Shown here in pieces: positions 63,465 through 64,000 of a DNA stretch of 64,000 nucleotides. The DNA lies in assembly GCF_020080835.1 (NCBI RefSeq), contig NC_058159.1:29549525-29613524 (forward strand). Direction: 5' to 3'. Source of the DNA: Cotesia glomerata (Eukaryota > Arthropoda > Insecta > Hymenoptera > Braconidae). The notes under the pieces are model-generated. The model was not told the DNA's origin. It worked only from the letters and a program-made list of their open reading frames with translations, and did not search any database. Position numbers and translations under genes: made by a program. Numbering within the stretch: position 1 is the first letter of the stretch; each line of letters opens with the position of its first letter.

Positions 63465-63835
63465 CACCTAGCTTAATAATTAATAAAAAAAATTGAAAAA
63501 CAGTAGATATCCCGCATATTTACTAAAATAATTAGGTTTGAAAATAGTAATTTTTACATGTAGGTAAATGGAGAATCCACCAGTCGTGTATTTGGTTAAA
63601 AATTTAATGCAATTAACAATTTAAAAAAAATTTTATTTCAATTGAATTTGATTGAAAAAATAAGCTTTCGTTTAAAACAATAAAAAAGTAGGTTTCCGAA
63701 CGTATTATGGAGCTATTTTATATTTTTTATGAAAATTCAAAAGTAACTTCCGATCTATAAAGTCTTGTATTTGACTTGGCAAAACCGCTTGCGTAGTAAC
63801 TGGACGCATAGGTAACCGCTGTTTTTTGAATGCTA
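63465..63835. other. Intergenic with an unassigned ORF tail
   Basis: On the minus strand 63705-63835 reads coding-like (MRPVTTQAVLPSQIQDFIDR and on to a stop), but its upstream part is inside the adjacent MITE. Not called. Confidence 0.3.
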
Positions 63836-64000
63836 CACTCAGAAAAAAAAGTATTACTATTGAGAAAATTTTCTTGTCGCAAGAATATATATTCTTGATA
63901 ATTTTCAAGAATATGTTTTATTGTCTCAAGAATTGATCGAATTAATCGAAGTATTTTTTGTTTAATTCAAGTGAAACTATTCGTTTGTTAATCTATCAAA
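63836..64000. mobile_element. Foldback MITE, cut by the window end
   Basis: CACTCAGAAAAAAAAGTATT after TA at 63834-63835, followed by CAAGAATATATATTCTTG words as in related MITEs. The right end is outside the window. Confidence 0.55.

Noticed and set aside
63705..63908. 67-residue minus ORF at the window end
   Set aside because: The N-terminal third is translated MITE sequence; the remainder may be chance or part of a gene outside the window.

Overview
The window looks like nuclear DNA of an insect. It is very AT-rich, has almost no long open reading frames, and is packed with non-autonomous DNA transposons. The only convincing gene is a two-exon neuropeptide-type gene with GT-AG splicing. 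A diuretic-hormone-31-like peptide restricts the host to arthropods. The repeat style (Helitrons with A/T flanks, TA-flanked foldback elements, GC-richer islands in an AT-rich background) would suit a parasitoid wasp, but that is inference and the species is not identified.

Layout. 1-10045: a Helitron cut by the window edge, small TA-flanked elements, and a second Helitron split by a 1.6-kb pogo-like transposon that still carries the C-terminal zinc-finger part of a dead transposase. 10046-26734: intergenic DNA, three more Helitrons, an unusual degenerate 76-bp satellite (about 12240-13005), a nest of two foldback elements one of which carries a tRNA-like sequence, and several tandem duplications. 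26735-33829: the gene-bearing interval, with a 69-residue secreted peptide precursor on the minus strand (29887-30336) whose last part matches the layout of the calcitonin-like diuretic hormone DH31. 33830-49480: paired inverted elements, three Helitrons, long foldback elements and duplicated blocks. 49481-64000: a second Helitron family, a 118-bp mini-Helitron, a dispersed repeat with a conserved core of about 50 bp, and two weakly supported coding candidates (53971-54019 and 58996-59268).

The repeats are layered, and the nesting gives relative ages: pogo inside Helitron, foldback inside Helitron, foldback inside foldback, small element inside a duplicated block. No rRNA, intact tRNA, CRISPR array or viral gene was recognised. 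GC-richer patches (about 1700-1880, 10260-10760, 17480-17870, 19490-19760, 33000-33420, 34640-35080, 36480-36760, 44480-45060, 46620-47200, 53930-54560, 56500-57200, 62430-62990) have no convincing exons and may be regulatory or simply older unique DNA. All alignments here were done by eye.
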